From the NCBI GenBank assembly GCA_903915535.1, contig CAIWTJ010000272.1, positions 1 to 64,000 of the forward strand: a stretch of DNA of 64,000 nucleotides, read 5' to 3'. The position numbers and the translations under genes are program-made. Of this stretch, positions 46,808 through 55,732 are shown piece after piece. The stretch's first letter is position 1. Every line of letters starts with the position of its first letter. The DNA comes from Enhydrobacter aerosaccus (lineage in GTDB: Bacteria > Pseudomonadota > Alphaproteobacteria > Reyranellales > Reyranellaceae). Below the pieces are notes generated by a model. It searched no databases, was not told the origin of the DNA, and saw only the letters and a list, made by a program, of their open reading frames with translations.

Positions 46808-47402
46808 GGCGCCGCGGCCCGAGCTCGCCGACTGGCTGGCGGCGACGATGGATCTGCTGCCGCAGGGCATCGCCTGGCCGCGCGATCCGTCGTCTAACCT
46901 CGGCGGCCTGCTGGGCGTCGTCGCCGGCGAGCGCAAGGTACGCCACGATCGCGCGCTGACTCTGCTCGAGCGCGAGGGCGTCCCGACGACGGCCGTCGAG
47001 CTGCTGCCCGACTGGGAGCAGGCACTCGGCCTGCCGGATCCGTGCCGGCCGCTGCCTGGGTCGCTCGCGGAGCGCTGGGCGGCCGTGGCCGACGTTTTTT
47101 TCGAGTCTCATCCGCCGACGCCCGACAACATGGTGATCTGGGCTCTATCGGCGGGCTGGAATATCACGATCCGCGAGCAGTGCGATTTCGTGGCGGGTGT
47201 GAGCCAGGCCGGCGACGTCGTCGGCGAATCCGATCATGTCTGGGTCGTGACCATCCTCGACCAGGTGATTTCGTATTTTCTCGCCGAGCAGAGCGCCTCT
47301 GAGGATCTGCTGTTTTCGTTTCCCGATATCGAGACGCTCGAGTGCGTGCTGCGCCGCGCTGCGCCGGGTCACACGCAAATTCACTTCATCGTTCCCGTCT
47401 GA
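46800..47402 (+). CDS. Mu gp48-like (DUF2313) tail protein
   Basis: LLPQGIAWPRDPSSNLGGLLGVVAGE; 200 aa, correct order. Confidence 0.82.
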   Translation: MAKAPRPELADWLAATMDLLPQGIAWPRDPSSNLGGLLGVVAGERKVRHDRALTLLEREGVPTTAVELLPDWEQALGLPDPCRPLPGSLAERWAAVADVFFESHPPTPDNMVIWALSAGWNITIREQCDFVAGVSQAGDVVGESDHVWVVTILDQVISYFLAEQSASEDLLFSFPDIETLECVLRRAAPGHTQIHFIVPV

Positions 47403-47409
47403 GGTCCCT

Positions 47410-48201
47410 ATGTATCGCATCGACTCCGCGAACAATGTCCCGGTGTTGCCGGCGCCGGTCGCTGCCGAGGGCGACGCTGGCTATTTCAACAATGCGCCGG
47501 GCGCGGGTCCCGGTACGAAGGTGACCGGCGACTTTCTGAATATGGTTCAGGAGGAGATCGCCAACGTCGTCGAGGGCGCAGGCCTAGAGCTCGACCGCAC
47601 CAATCGCGCCCAGCTTCTCGCCGCGCTCCGGCGTTTGAACACCATGCCGACCGGTTTCCGTGGCGCCACAACGCTGACAACGGCGCCGGACGGGTGGATC
47701 CTGGCAAGCGGCCGCACGGTCGGCCCGACCGGGTCGATTGCGACCGAGCGGGCGAACGACGATACGCTGCCGTTGTTTTCTGCCTATTGGGCGGGCCGTC
47801 CGGATCTTCATCTCTACAATGCTGCCGGCGCGCCGATCGCGCGCGGGGCGTCGGCCGCCGCCGACTGGGCCCTGGCGTGCGTGATTGCGGTTCCTGACAT
47901 GAACGGCCGCGTCGGTGTCGGTCGCGACAACATGAAGGGCGCCGCGGCAAACCGCGTTACTGCCGCCGGCTGCGGTGTCGACGGCACTGTGCTCGGCGGC
48001 GCCGGCGGCGAGCAGACGCACCAGCTGACGGTCCCGGAATTGCCTGCGCATCATCATACCGGCGCCATGACGAACGTCACCGGTGGCTCGTCGGTATCTT
48101 CATCGGGCGCATCCCCGGTCAACACCGGCGACACCGGCGGCGACCAGCCGCATCAAAACATGCCGCCGTTCATTGTCGAAAACATGATCATCAAGCTCTA
48201 G
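47410..48201 (+). CDS. Tail collar/fiber-like protein
   Basis: GGAGGEQTHQLTVPELPAHHHTGAMT ... MPPFIVENMIIKL. Confidence 0.75.
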   Translation: MYRIDSANNVPVLPAPVAAEGDAGYFNNAPGAGPGTKVTGDFLNMVQEEIANVVEGAGLELDRTNRAQLLAALRRLNTMPTGFRGATTLTTAPDGWILASGRTVGPTGSIATERANDDTLPLFSAYWAGRPDLHLYNAAGAPIARGASAAADWALACVIAVPDMNGRVGVGRDNMKGAAANRVTAAGCGVDGTVLGGAGGEQTHQLTVPELPAHHHTGAMTNVTGGSSVSSSGASPVNTGDTGGDQPHQNMPPFIVENMIIKL

Positions 48202-48276
48202 GCGATCGCGCCGTGGCGAACGATCGCCGGCGTTGTGCCGCTAATCGACATTCTTGATCAAGCTCCAGGAGATCTT

Positions 48277-51069
48277 ATGATCCGCTTTGCCCGAACGGCG
48301 TTCGCCGCCGCTTTTGCTTGTCTGCTCCTCGCAGCGGCCGTTCCGGTCGCCGCGCAGGACGGCATCGGCGCACCCCGGGGCCTGACCGCGACCGCGATCT
48401 GCAATGCGCTCGGCCGCTGCCCGGCGACATTGCCGGTCGACGGCACCCAGATCACCGGCCTGCAGCTCGACACGATCACGACCCTGAAGGCATGGACTGG
48501 CCGGCCGGCGGTCGTGATCGTCTCTGGTTTCGGCACGTCCAACGATGGGGGCGGCGGTACGTTCATCTGGGCGGCCGGCGATTCGACGGCCTCGGATGGC
48601 TGCACCGTGTTTCAGCCGACGTCGGGCGGCGCTTCCGGCCGTTACAAGCGGCTCTATTCCGGCGCCGTCGACGCGCGTTGGTGCGGCGCAAAGGGTGACG
48701 GCTCGACGAACGACGGTGCGGCCCTTGCCTTGGCCGTGGCCGCGCCTCCCGTTGGGGGCGTCGTCTACCTACCTCCGACGGCCAGCTGCTACAGGATCAC
48801 GGCGCCGCTCGTCGTCTCGCGTGCGCTCACCTTGCACGGCCGCAATTCGGAGATCTGCCAGGCCACCGCGAACACTGCGGGCCTGTCGGTAACGGCCAGC
48901 AACGTCAAGATCGACGGCCTCAAGCTCACCGGCCCGTCGCCGTCGACGTTCCAGACCGGCTCTATCGCGCTTGCCGTGAGCGGCACCTTCAATGCCGGCC
49001 TCGCTCCGGTCTACATCTCCAAAGTCACCGTCACGAACACGTCGATCGACCGCTGGAACGGCTACGGGATCGTCGCGAGCTACGTCGATCAATTCGAGGC
49101 CAGCAACAATCGCGTCACGAATGTCGTCTATGGCGGCATCGTCGTGCTCTCAGGCACGAACGGGCGCATTGCGTCAAACACCGTCGATACGATCAACTGC
49201 AGCGGCACGCCGGGCGGAAACTGCTACGGCATCACCCTGACGCGCCGTACTGACGATTCCGGCGAGCTCGTTTCGCAGCCCCGGACGTCCGACTATGCCG
49301 TCACCGGAAATACCGTTCGCAACGTCCCGACGTGGGAAGCGCTCGATACCCATGCCGGGCAGCGGATCGCGTTCACCGGCAACACGATATCGGGCACCAA
49401 GTCCGGCATCATGGTCGGGACGGCCAACAACGCCTCGTCGGTAGAGACCTACGCCCCGCTGCTGATCACGGTCGCCGGCAACACGATGGATTCCGGCGTG
49501 ACCGACGGGTCCGCGAGTTATGGCATCGTCCTGCAAGGCGCTGATGGCGTCGAATATGCGACGGGGTCTATCTCTGGAAACACCATCAAGGGCTATGGCT
49601 CACAATCGGCCAGCGCGTCTGGCGCAATCTATGTCAGGAATACGGCCGGGGCGTCGATCACCGGTAACTTTGTGGTCAATGCTGCGCCACAGGGGATCGT
49701 GTTCTATCACGACAACGTCGGCTTTTCGGCGACGGGCAATTCGATCGTCGATCCATGGACGAACATCGTCGGTGTCGGCCAGGCGATCGGAATCGACGTC
49801 AACGCCGAAAACAATACCGGCTTTATCGGCGGCAACGCCTTCTCGACCAACGGGTTCTCGGCGACGTATCTGCTGAGTTCGGCCGGCGGTGCGGCAATCC
49901 GGATCGAGGACGTGTCCGGCACTGCGATCCAGCTGGGGCCGAACCGGTCCACGGCGACGATCTACGTCTACGATCAAGGCGCGCGCGCAAGCACGGCGCT
50001 GCTCAAAACCTCGGTGACGGCGATCACCTCGGGCTTGTGGAACGGGACGAAAGTCGCGCAAGCCTACGGCGGCACGAATGCGGATCTGTCGGCGACCGGC
50101 GGCGCATCACAGGTCCTGCGGCAGTCGAGCTCGGGCGCCGCGATCACCGTTAGCCAGCTCGCGGCGAGCGATCTCAGCAACGGCACAAGCGGCTCGGGTG
50201 CGGTATGCCTCGCGACCAGCTGCGCGCTCGTGACGCCGGCACTGGGCACGCCCTCGGCCCTGAACCTGGCCAACGCCACGAATCTGCCTGCGACGTCGCT
50301 CTCGGGAACGACGCTGGCCTCGAGCGTCGTCTCCTCGTCGCTGACGTCGGCCGCCGGCGGCGCCTTCGGATCCAACGCCTTCAATTCGACGGCGTATCTG
50401 CCTCTCGGTGGCGGCACGCTCAGCGGCACGTTGACTGCTGCCGATGGCAGCACATGGTCATCGACCGGCATCAACCATCCCAGCGCGTCGCTGCTGCAAT
50501 GGAACAGCGATACGGTCCTGCAGAGAGACGCCGCGGCGGGTGTCCTGGCTCTGCCGATGGTTGGCGCCGCGCTACAGCAGTTCTTTATCTACAAGAGCGG
50601 CAGCAACGCCGGCACGTACCAGCGGCTGCAGATCGGGAACAATGGCATCTTCACTAACTGGAGCAGCTCTGGTTACGTGTTCGCGTTCGGCAGCGGAACG
50701 ACGCAATGGCAGGTCAGCACCGCTGGCACGCTCACGATGTCGGGCAACTTCAGCGACAACACGGGCTATCTCGATCTCGGCGTCGGTGCCGCCCGATCCC
50801 TCACCGGCTCGAATGCGTCGACCGCGGTCAACGTCGCGCAGACGTGGAACACGAGCGGCAATCCGACCTTGATCAAGGCCAACGTCACGCGAACGGCAGT
50901 CGGATCGAACACGACCGCGAGCCTGATCGATCTGCAGGTCGGCGGCGGGTCGATCTTCCGCGTCGATACGACAGGCGTCGTCTACTCGAACACGACGGCG
51001 GGCGTGACGTGCTCGGGCGCACCGTCGGGCAGCTTCGCGTCGACGAACGGCATCGTCACCCATTGCTGA
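48277..51069 (+). CDS. Right-handed beta-helix (pectate-lyase fold) protein, tailspike-like, with Sec signal peptide
   Basis: MIRFARTAFAAAFACLLLAAAVPVAAQDG then VDARWCGAKGDGSTNDGAAL and parallel beta-helix repeats; RBS aggagatcttATG. Confidence 0.8.
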   Translation: MIRFARTAFAAAFACLLLAAAVPVAAQDGIGAPRGLTATAICNALGRCPATLPVDGTQITGLQLDTITTLKAWTGRPAVVIVSGFGTSNDGGGGTFIWAAGDSTASDGCTVFQPTSGGASGRYKRLYSGAVDARWCGAKGDGSTNDGAALALAVAAPPVGGVVYLPPTASCYRITAPLVVSRALTLHGRNSEICQATANTAGLSVTASNVKIDGLKLTGPSPSTFQTGSIALAVSGTFNAGLAPVYISKVTVTNTSIDRWNGYGIVASYVDQFEASNNRVTNVVYGGIVVLSGTNGRIASNTVDTINCSGTPGGNCYGITLTRRTDDSGELVSQPRTSDYAVTGNTVRNVPTWEALDTHAGQRIAFTGNTISGTKSGIMVGTANNASSVETYAPLLITVAGNTMDSGVTDGSASYGIVLQGADGVEYATGSISGNTIKGYGSQSASASGAIYVRNTAGASITGNFVVNAAPQGIVFYHDNVGFSATGNSIVDPWTNIVGVGQAIGIDVNAENNTGFIGGNAFSTNGFSATYLLSSAGGAAIRIEDVSGTAIQLGPNRSTATIYVYDQGARASTALLKTSVTAITSGLWNGTKVAQAYGGTNADLSATGGASQVLRQSSSGAAITVSQLAASDLSNGTSGSGAVCLATSCALVTPALGTPSALNLANATNLPATSLSGTTLASSVVSSSLTSAAGGAFGSNAFNSTAYLPLGGGTLSGTLTAADGSTWSSTGINHPSASLLQWNSDTVLQRDAAAGVLALPMVGAALQQFFIYKSGSNAGTYQRLQIGNNGIFTNWSSSGYVFAFGSGTTQWQVSTAGTLTMSGNFSDNTGYLDLGVGAARSLTGSNASTAVNVAQTWNTSGNPTLIKANVTRTAVGSNTTASLIDLQVGGGSIFRVDTTGVVYSNTTAGVTCSGAPSGSFASTNGIVTHC

Positions 51070-51077
51070 GGTTTTTC

Positions 51078-51311
51078 ATGCGCACTCTATTGGCAATGGC
51101 AATTATCCTGGCGCTGCCGCGTCTCGTGTTCGCGCAGGAGGTAGCACCGAAGCCGGTGAGCCTCGAATACTACCAGCAGCGTGTCGGCACCTGCGACCTG
51201 CAGGGTGCTCAACTCGCTGCTGAGAACGCCAGTCTCCGGCAGCAGCTCGACCAGCTCAGGAACGCGCCGGCGCCTGCGCCGGTGGCCGCACCCGGAAAGA
51301 ACGGTCCTTAA
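51078..51311 (+). CDS. Small secreted protein
   Basis: Signal peptide MRTLLAMAIILALPRLVFAQ. Confidence 0.5.
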   Translation: MRTLLAMAIILALPRLVFAQEVAPKPVSLEYYQQRVGTCDLQGAQLAAENASLRQQLDQLRNAPAPAPVAAPGKNGP

Positions 51312-51377
51312 TCCGGGCGAAACGGTGCGCGCGATCGCCGATCTCTACTGAGTCAGCAACACCCTCGAGGAGGCATC

Positions 51378-51932
51378 ATGTTCTCGTTCCGAAATCGTGC
51401 GTACGCGTTGGCTTCTGCCGGCGTGCTCGCCGTCGTTCTGGCTGCCGTCGCCGTGCCGGCCTCGGCGCAGCCGCGCATGACCGGTTACGTCGGACCGGAG
51501 ATGGTTTCCGACGTCAAGGCGGCGATCGCCGGCGGCGCCCGGTCGATCGACTTCGGCACCTCCGCCGCGCCGCCGGCGGGCTGGGACGTTCACTCCGGCG
51601 GCCTCGAGACGGCCGGCTGGGCGATCGCCGACGCTCTGCGCGCCGCCGGCGTCAAGGCGCGGTGCGTCGGGTTTTGTGGCTCGGCCATGAGCCAGGCGGT
51701 GATCGCTTCGGGCAATTGCGCGGTGACAGCGAACGGCTTTCTCATGCCGCACCTCGCGTTCGTACCGGGCGGCACGAGCGCACAGAACAGCCTGGCACGG
51801 ACGCTGAGCTCGAGGGCATGGCTCGAGCACGGTATGCCGGCCGATCTCGTCGACAAGCTCGAGCGCTCGCCCGACGACACGATCCGGCTTCGCCCCGAGG
51901 ACATGAAGCGGGTCGGCTGCACGTTCGAGTAA
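51378..51932 (+). CDS. Secreted ClpP/crotonase-fold-like protein
   Basis: Signal peptide then HSGGLETAGWAIADALRAAGVKARCVGFCGSAMSQAVIASGNCAVTANGFLMPHLAFV. Confidence 0.6.
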   Translation: MFSFRNRAYALASAGVLAVVLAAVAVPASAQPRMTGYVGPEMVSDVKAAIAGGARSIDFGTSAAPPAGWDVHSGGLETAGWAIADALRAAGVKARCVGFCGSAMSQAVIASGNCAVTANGFLMPHLAFVPGGTSAQNSLARTLSSRAWLEHGMPADLVDKLERSPDDTIRLRPEDMKRVGCTFE

Positions 51933-51959
51933 CGCGCGACACCCTCTGAGACGATCGAC

Positions 51960-51988
51960 GGCCCGGGCATCCCCCGGGCCTTTCTTTT
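51960..51988 (+). terminator. Rho-independent terminator
   Basis: GGCCCGGG-CATCC-CCCGGGCC-TTTCTTTT. Confidence 0.8.
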
Positions 51989-52050
51989 GCCGAGTCAGAA
52001 ATGCCGAACGCCGTTCGGTAATTCTTCAGCCGTTCGGGAGGATTTCTGGC

Positions 52051-52311
52051 ATGGCAGACGAAGTCACGCTCTCGCGCGGCGCCCTCGAGGAGATGCTCGC
52101 GAAGGCCGCCGAGCTCGGCGCCCGACGCGCGCTCGAAAGCGTGGGGCTCAGCGATGCGGAGGCGATCGACGACGTGCGCGGCCTGCGCGGTTTGATGCAG
52201 GCCTATCGCACCATGAAAAACTCGGCACTGCGCGAGTTCGGCAAGGGCATCGCGTACGCGATTCTGGCGTTCGTCGCGTGGGTGCTGCTCGGTAAGTACA
52301 TCCCCAAGTAA
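52051..52311 (+). CDS. Small membrane protein of the lysis region
   Basis: 86 aa with C-terminal TM GIAYAILAFVAWVLLGKYIPK. Confidence 0.55.
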   Translation: MADEVTLSRGALEEMLAKAAELGARRALESVGLSDAEAIDDVRGLRGLMQAYRTMKNSALREFGKGIAYAILAFVAWVLLGKYIPK

Positions 52312-52342
52312 TCGCGCGCTCGTCGCGCCGAGGATCCTCCCC

Positions 52343-53119
52343 ATGTGGAATTTTAGTCTGATCAAGCCGGCCGACTTTCGTGTGCCGGCACGCAAGGTGA
52401 CGCGCGTTTTCCTGCACTGCACCGACAGCGACAACGCCGATCTCGTCGGCGTCGGCCTGGCGGCCGAGGTCAACCGCTGGCACCTGGCGAACGGCTGGGC
52501 GGGCATCGGTTACAATTTCATCGTCGACAAGATCGGCCAGATCTCGACCGCCCGGCCGCTCGAGATCCAGCCCGCGGCCCAGCTTGGGCCCGACGGGCTC
52601 GGTAACGTGGCGACGATCGCGATCTCGACGCACCTCTCGAAAGAGTGGACGGCCGCCGAGCTCGAGGCGACCCGCGAGCTCGTGCGCGCGATCGTCGAGG
52701 CTTACGCCGCAATCGGCGTCGAGATCACGATCTGGGGCCATACCGAAATCGATCCGCGGCCGTGCCCTGTCTACCCCTGGCGCCAGCTCATGGGCCTCGA
52801 CGCCTCGCGCCGCTTCGGCAGCGCCCCGTTCGTGGATCCGGGCGAGCTCGCGAACGAACCGCCGATCGTGGCGACGCGCGCCTGGCCGAAACTCACGATC
52901 GCGGATCCCGCCCAGCCGCCAATCGGCGCGCGGCCGCTGTTCGAGGGTTGCCACGGCGACGACGTCACCAAGCTGCAGGCCACGCTCACCGGCGCCGGCT
53001 TCGATACGCAGGGTATCGACGGCTGGTTCGGCCGCAACACGTTCAACGCCGTTGGCGCCTGGCAGAGGGCGCACAGCGTCACGCCGGCGAACGGGATCGT
53101 GGCCCCCGGCGAGATCTAG
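52343..53119 (+). CDS. Endolysin: N-acetylmuramoyl-L-alanine amidase with peptidoglycan-binding domain
   Basis: VFLHCTDSDNADL...GIGYNFIVDKIGQISTARPLE...HTEIDPRPCPVYPW; PG-binding repeat VTKLQATLTGAGFDTQGIDGWFGRNTFNAVGAWQ. Confidence 0.88.
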   Translation: MWNFSLIKPADFRVPARKVTRVFLHCTDSDNADLVGVGLAAEVNRWHLANGWAGIGYNFIVDKIGQISTARPLEIQPAAQLGPDGLGNVATIAISTHLSKEWTAAELEATRELVRAIVEAYAAIGVEITIWGHTEIDPRPCPVYPWRQLMGLDASRRFGSAPFVDPGELANEPPIVATRAWPKLTIADPAQPPIGARPLFEGCHGDDVTKLQATLTGAGFDTQGIDGWFGRNTFNAVGAWQRAHSVTPANGIVAPGEI

Positions 53120-53172
53120 TTCGACTCGAGTCGACGAAGTTTTTCAAAGCGTACCAACCGAAAGAGGATTTC

Positions 53173-53931
53173 ATGCTCGGCTTTTCAGCGCAGGCGAATG
53201 CGTTCATTCGCCATCTCTACTCGTTCCTCGGCGGCGGCCTCGCCTTCGCGGCGCCGTTCATGGCCCTCGACAGCGACACTCAGGCGAAGATCATCGCCGC
53301 CGTTCACCAGATCGGTGACGGCTTCATGAGCATCTTGACCGGCATCGGCGTGCTCGCGCCGATCGTCATGGGCTTGATCGCCCGCTTCACGGCCAAGCCC
53401 GAGCAGCAGAAAGCGGCCGTCGAGGCGGCAGGGAACGTCGTCGTTCCCGTCTCTGGCGATGCGAAGTCGGTCCTGCAGAGCTCGGCGTGGGGACCGCTGC
53501 TGTTCTTGATGGCCGTCGGTGCGGTGGCTTCGCCCTGGCTGCTGTTGCTGTTCGTTGGCGCGGGCCTGCTCGCGCTGTTCGGCCGCCGCATGGTGCTGCT
53601 CGCCGGCATGGTGCGGATCCGTTACGCCACGATCGCCCGCTCGAGCGCGGGAATGCTGGCGCTACTGCTCGTGGCTGCCCCCATGCTGGGCGGCTGCGCG
53701 ACGAACGCGGCCGGCCAGAAAGTCGTCGATCCGAGCGTGCTGGCGACTGTGCAGGCGGCCGCCAAGGCGATTTGCGGCGTCGTGCCGACGGCCGCGATCG
53801 TTGCAAATCTCTACACGAACAACGCCGACGTAAAGACGGCGGAATCGGCGGCAACGCTGGCGTGCGCTCTGGCAGTTCCCGGTAGCGTCGCGCCGTCGCC
53901 GCCGGCCGCTGCCCCAGCGACGGGCGGCTAG
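53173..53931 (+). CDS. Membrane protein with internal lipobox (holin-like / lipoprotein fusion)
   Basis: Several hydrophobic segments, then MLALLLVAAPMLGGCATNAAG. Confidence 0.55.
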   Translation: MLGFSAQANAFIRHLYSFLGGGLAFAAPFMALDSDTQAKIIAAVHQIGDGFMSILTGIGVLAPIVMGLIARFTAKPEQQKAAVEAAGNVVVPVSGDAKSVLQSSAWGPLLFLMAVGAVASPWLLLLFVGAGLLALFGRRMVLLAGMVRIRYATIARSSAGMLALLLVAAPMLGGCATNAAGQKVVDPSVLATVQAAAKAICGVVPTAAIVANLYTNNADVKTAESAATLACALAVPGSVAPSPPAAAPATGG

Positions 53932-54158
53932 TGGCCTGGATCACCGGCCTGCTCGGCGTGTTGAAGGCGCTCTTTGGCTTCGGCCAGGCCGTCGCCGTCA
54001 ACGCGGGGAACGCCCAGCAGCAAAAAGCCGGGCAGGCCGAGCAGAAATCCGTCGACCAGGGCGAGGCCCTGGCGGCGAGCAAGCGCATGGACGTCGCCGG
54101 CGCCAGCCCCAGCGGCCGCGACGTCACGCAAAAGGAGCTCGATGATGGCACGCTCTAG
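53931..54158 (+). CDS. Possible Rz-like inner membrane spanin (GTG start)
   Basis: N-terminal hydrophobic region, overlaps a lipoprotein gene. Confidence 0.4.
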   Translation: MAWITGLLGVLKALFGFGQAVAVNAGNAQQQKAGQAEQKSVDQGEALAASKRMDVAGASPSGRDVTQKELDDGTL

Positions 54159-54429
54159 CCTGGCTCTGCTCGCGGCTGTCGCATTGCTCGCGACGGGCTG
54201 CGCCACGCCACCGGATCCTGCGCCGGCGCCCGTCGTCGTTGCGCCGATCCCCAAGACGTACACCTGCGCGCAGTCGCGCAAGGCGGCAAACGAGTTCATG
54301 GCGCTGCCGGCCGACAGCCAGCTCGCGATCCTGATCAGCGACTACAGCCTCGAGCGCAAAGAGCTGCGCGCGGTGCACGGCCTGCCGGATCCGGTGAAGT
54401 GCCCGCCGGCGTCGCCGGCGACGTCCTAG
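54145..54429 (+). CDS. Small lipoprotein (Rz1-like)
   Basis: MARSSLALLAAVALLATGCATPPDPAPAP lipobox. Confidence 0.6.
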   Translation: MARSSLALLAAVALLATGCATPPDPAPAPVVVAPIPKTYTCAQSRKAANEFMALPADSQLAILISDYSLERKELRAVHGLPDPVKCPPASPATS

Positions 54430-54615
54430 TTATCTCGAGAGAAGGAACAGGATCGCGATCACGAACGCCGCGCCGATCCACGAGCTCACCGCCCGGCCGA
54501 GCTTGCGGTCGCGGCCGCTCTGGGTGAGGGGAACGCCGATCGCTCGAGAGAGTCGACCCTTGGCGGCCGAGGCACCGATCGCACGGCGCCAGGAGAAGGA
54601 GAGCCCGTAAGCCAT
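54430..54615 (-). CDS. Small membrane protein, conserved in phages
   Basis: MAYGLSFSWRRAIGASAAKGRLSRAIGVPLTQSGRDRKLGR. Confidence 0.55.
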   Translation of the reverse strand: MAYGLSFSWRRAIGASAAKGRLSRAIGVPLTQSGRDRKLGRAVSSWIGAAFVIAILFLLSR

Positions 54616-54665
54616 GGGCCGAGTTGTACCATAGAGGGGGCAGAGGCGGCGACGTCTCTGTTTGC

Positions 54666-54702
54666 AGCCCGCACCGGCCGATCGGCCGGTGCGGGCTCTT
54701 TT
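54666..54702. terminator. Rho-independent terminator
   Basis: Perfect 32-bp palindrome AGCCCGCACCGGCCGATCGGCCGGTGCGGGCT then CTTTTT. Confidence 0.8.
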
Positions 54703-54753
54703 TGCGTTTTGGGCTACCGGAACGGGGCGGTCGCCGGCATCGTTGAGTCGACC

Positions 54754-54975
54754 ATGGCGACCAAGATCTCGACCGAACGGGCGCGGGCTTTCTGCCGGGC
54801 CCTCAAAACCGATACGGACGGCCGGCCGATGCGGTGGCGCGCCATCCGGTCGATCGCCGAGCTCGCCGGCCTCGAGGATCCGGCCGAGGCGATCGTCGCG
54901 GCGGTCGAGAAGGGCTGGCTCGAGGTCGAGGGCGGCCACAGTGTCTGTCTCACCGACGCCGGTCGCCGGATCTAG
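54754..54975 (+). CDS. Small wHTH-like protein
   Basis: RWRAIRSIAELAGLEDPAEAIVAAVEKGWLEVEGGHSVCLTDAGRRI. Confidence 0.5.
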   Translation: MATKISTERARAFCRALKTDTDGRPMRWRAIRSIAELAGLEDPAEAIVAAVEKGWLEVEGGHSVCLTDAGRRI

Positions 54976-55205
54976 CCCTTGGTGTAGCCTGGCGGCGGTC
55001 CCTCGTCGGCGTCGTGCAGCCTGGCGCGGCGGCCGCATCTCGAGCACCGGAACGGGCAAGGATCAAAGGGCCGGTCCTGCTGGCCGGGCGGTATGATCAT
55101 CGGGACGTAGCGCCGGCAGGGATGACACACGACAAGCTGCCTGCCCATGCCAAAGACCAGGGCGCGGAGCGTGCCGCGCGGGTGGGCCCATTTTTTCATG
55201 CCCAT
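54972..55205 (-). CDS. Small zinc-ribbon-like phage protein
   Basis: CHPCRRYVPM ... CPFRCSRCGRRARL. Confidence 0.5.
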   Translation of the reverse strand: MGMKKWAHPRGTLRALVFGMGRQLVVCHPCRRYVPMIIPPGQQDRPFDPCPFRCSRCGRRARLHDADEGPPPGYTKG

Positions 55206-55511
55206 GTGGAAGCCCTTCGCGCTTCCCTGTCGTGATCAGCAATCCCACGGCCGGACTCCTAGCGACCGGGCCGTTGCCCGGTCAAGGTCGGCGGAAATTC
55301 GATCGCTTTGCCCGCGGATTTCAGGCCCTGCTCGCGCCCGCCCCTTGGCGCTCACCGAGGGCCTCTTTTCGCCGGTGACCCTCTGCCGGGCTCCTAATGG
55401 CCTTGGCGGGGCCATGCTGCTAGGATCGGCCGAGGCCGGTTCCCGACCTCCGGAAAGTCCCCACCAGGGCTCCCCACCAGAAAGCCGGGAACGTCGGAAA
55501 AGCCTTGTAAA

Positions 55512-55586
<75 letters not shown>

Positions 55587-55732
55587 AACACCACAAATTG
55601 AGCGTTGCTCATTGTGGCACATAGGCGAGCATGCTGACCGTTAAGTGGTTGACCCACTTGGCGTTCTTCGACTTCCAGACCCAACGTAGGTGCACATGAC
55701 AAATCCTCGCTACGCGGGGGCTGGATGCACCT

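Noticed and set aside
5368-52017. CGAACGSCGTTCG as a LexA/SOS box
   Set aside because: Gram-positive boxes are GAAC-N4-GTTC and alphaproteobacterial ones GTTC-N7-GTTC; here the spacer is 3 and most copies are mid-gene, so an SOS promoter role is unlikely.
5368-52017. CRISPR array
   Set aside because: Repeats are dispersed at kilobase spacing with no direct-repeat/spacer periodicity; no cas genes seen.
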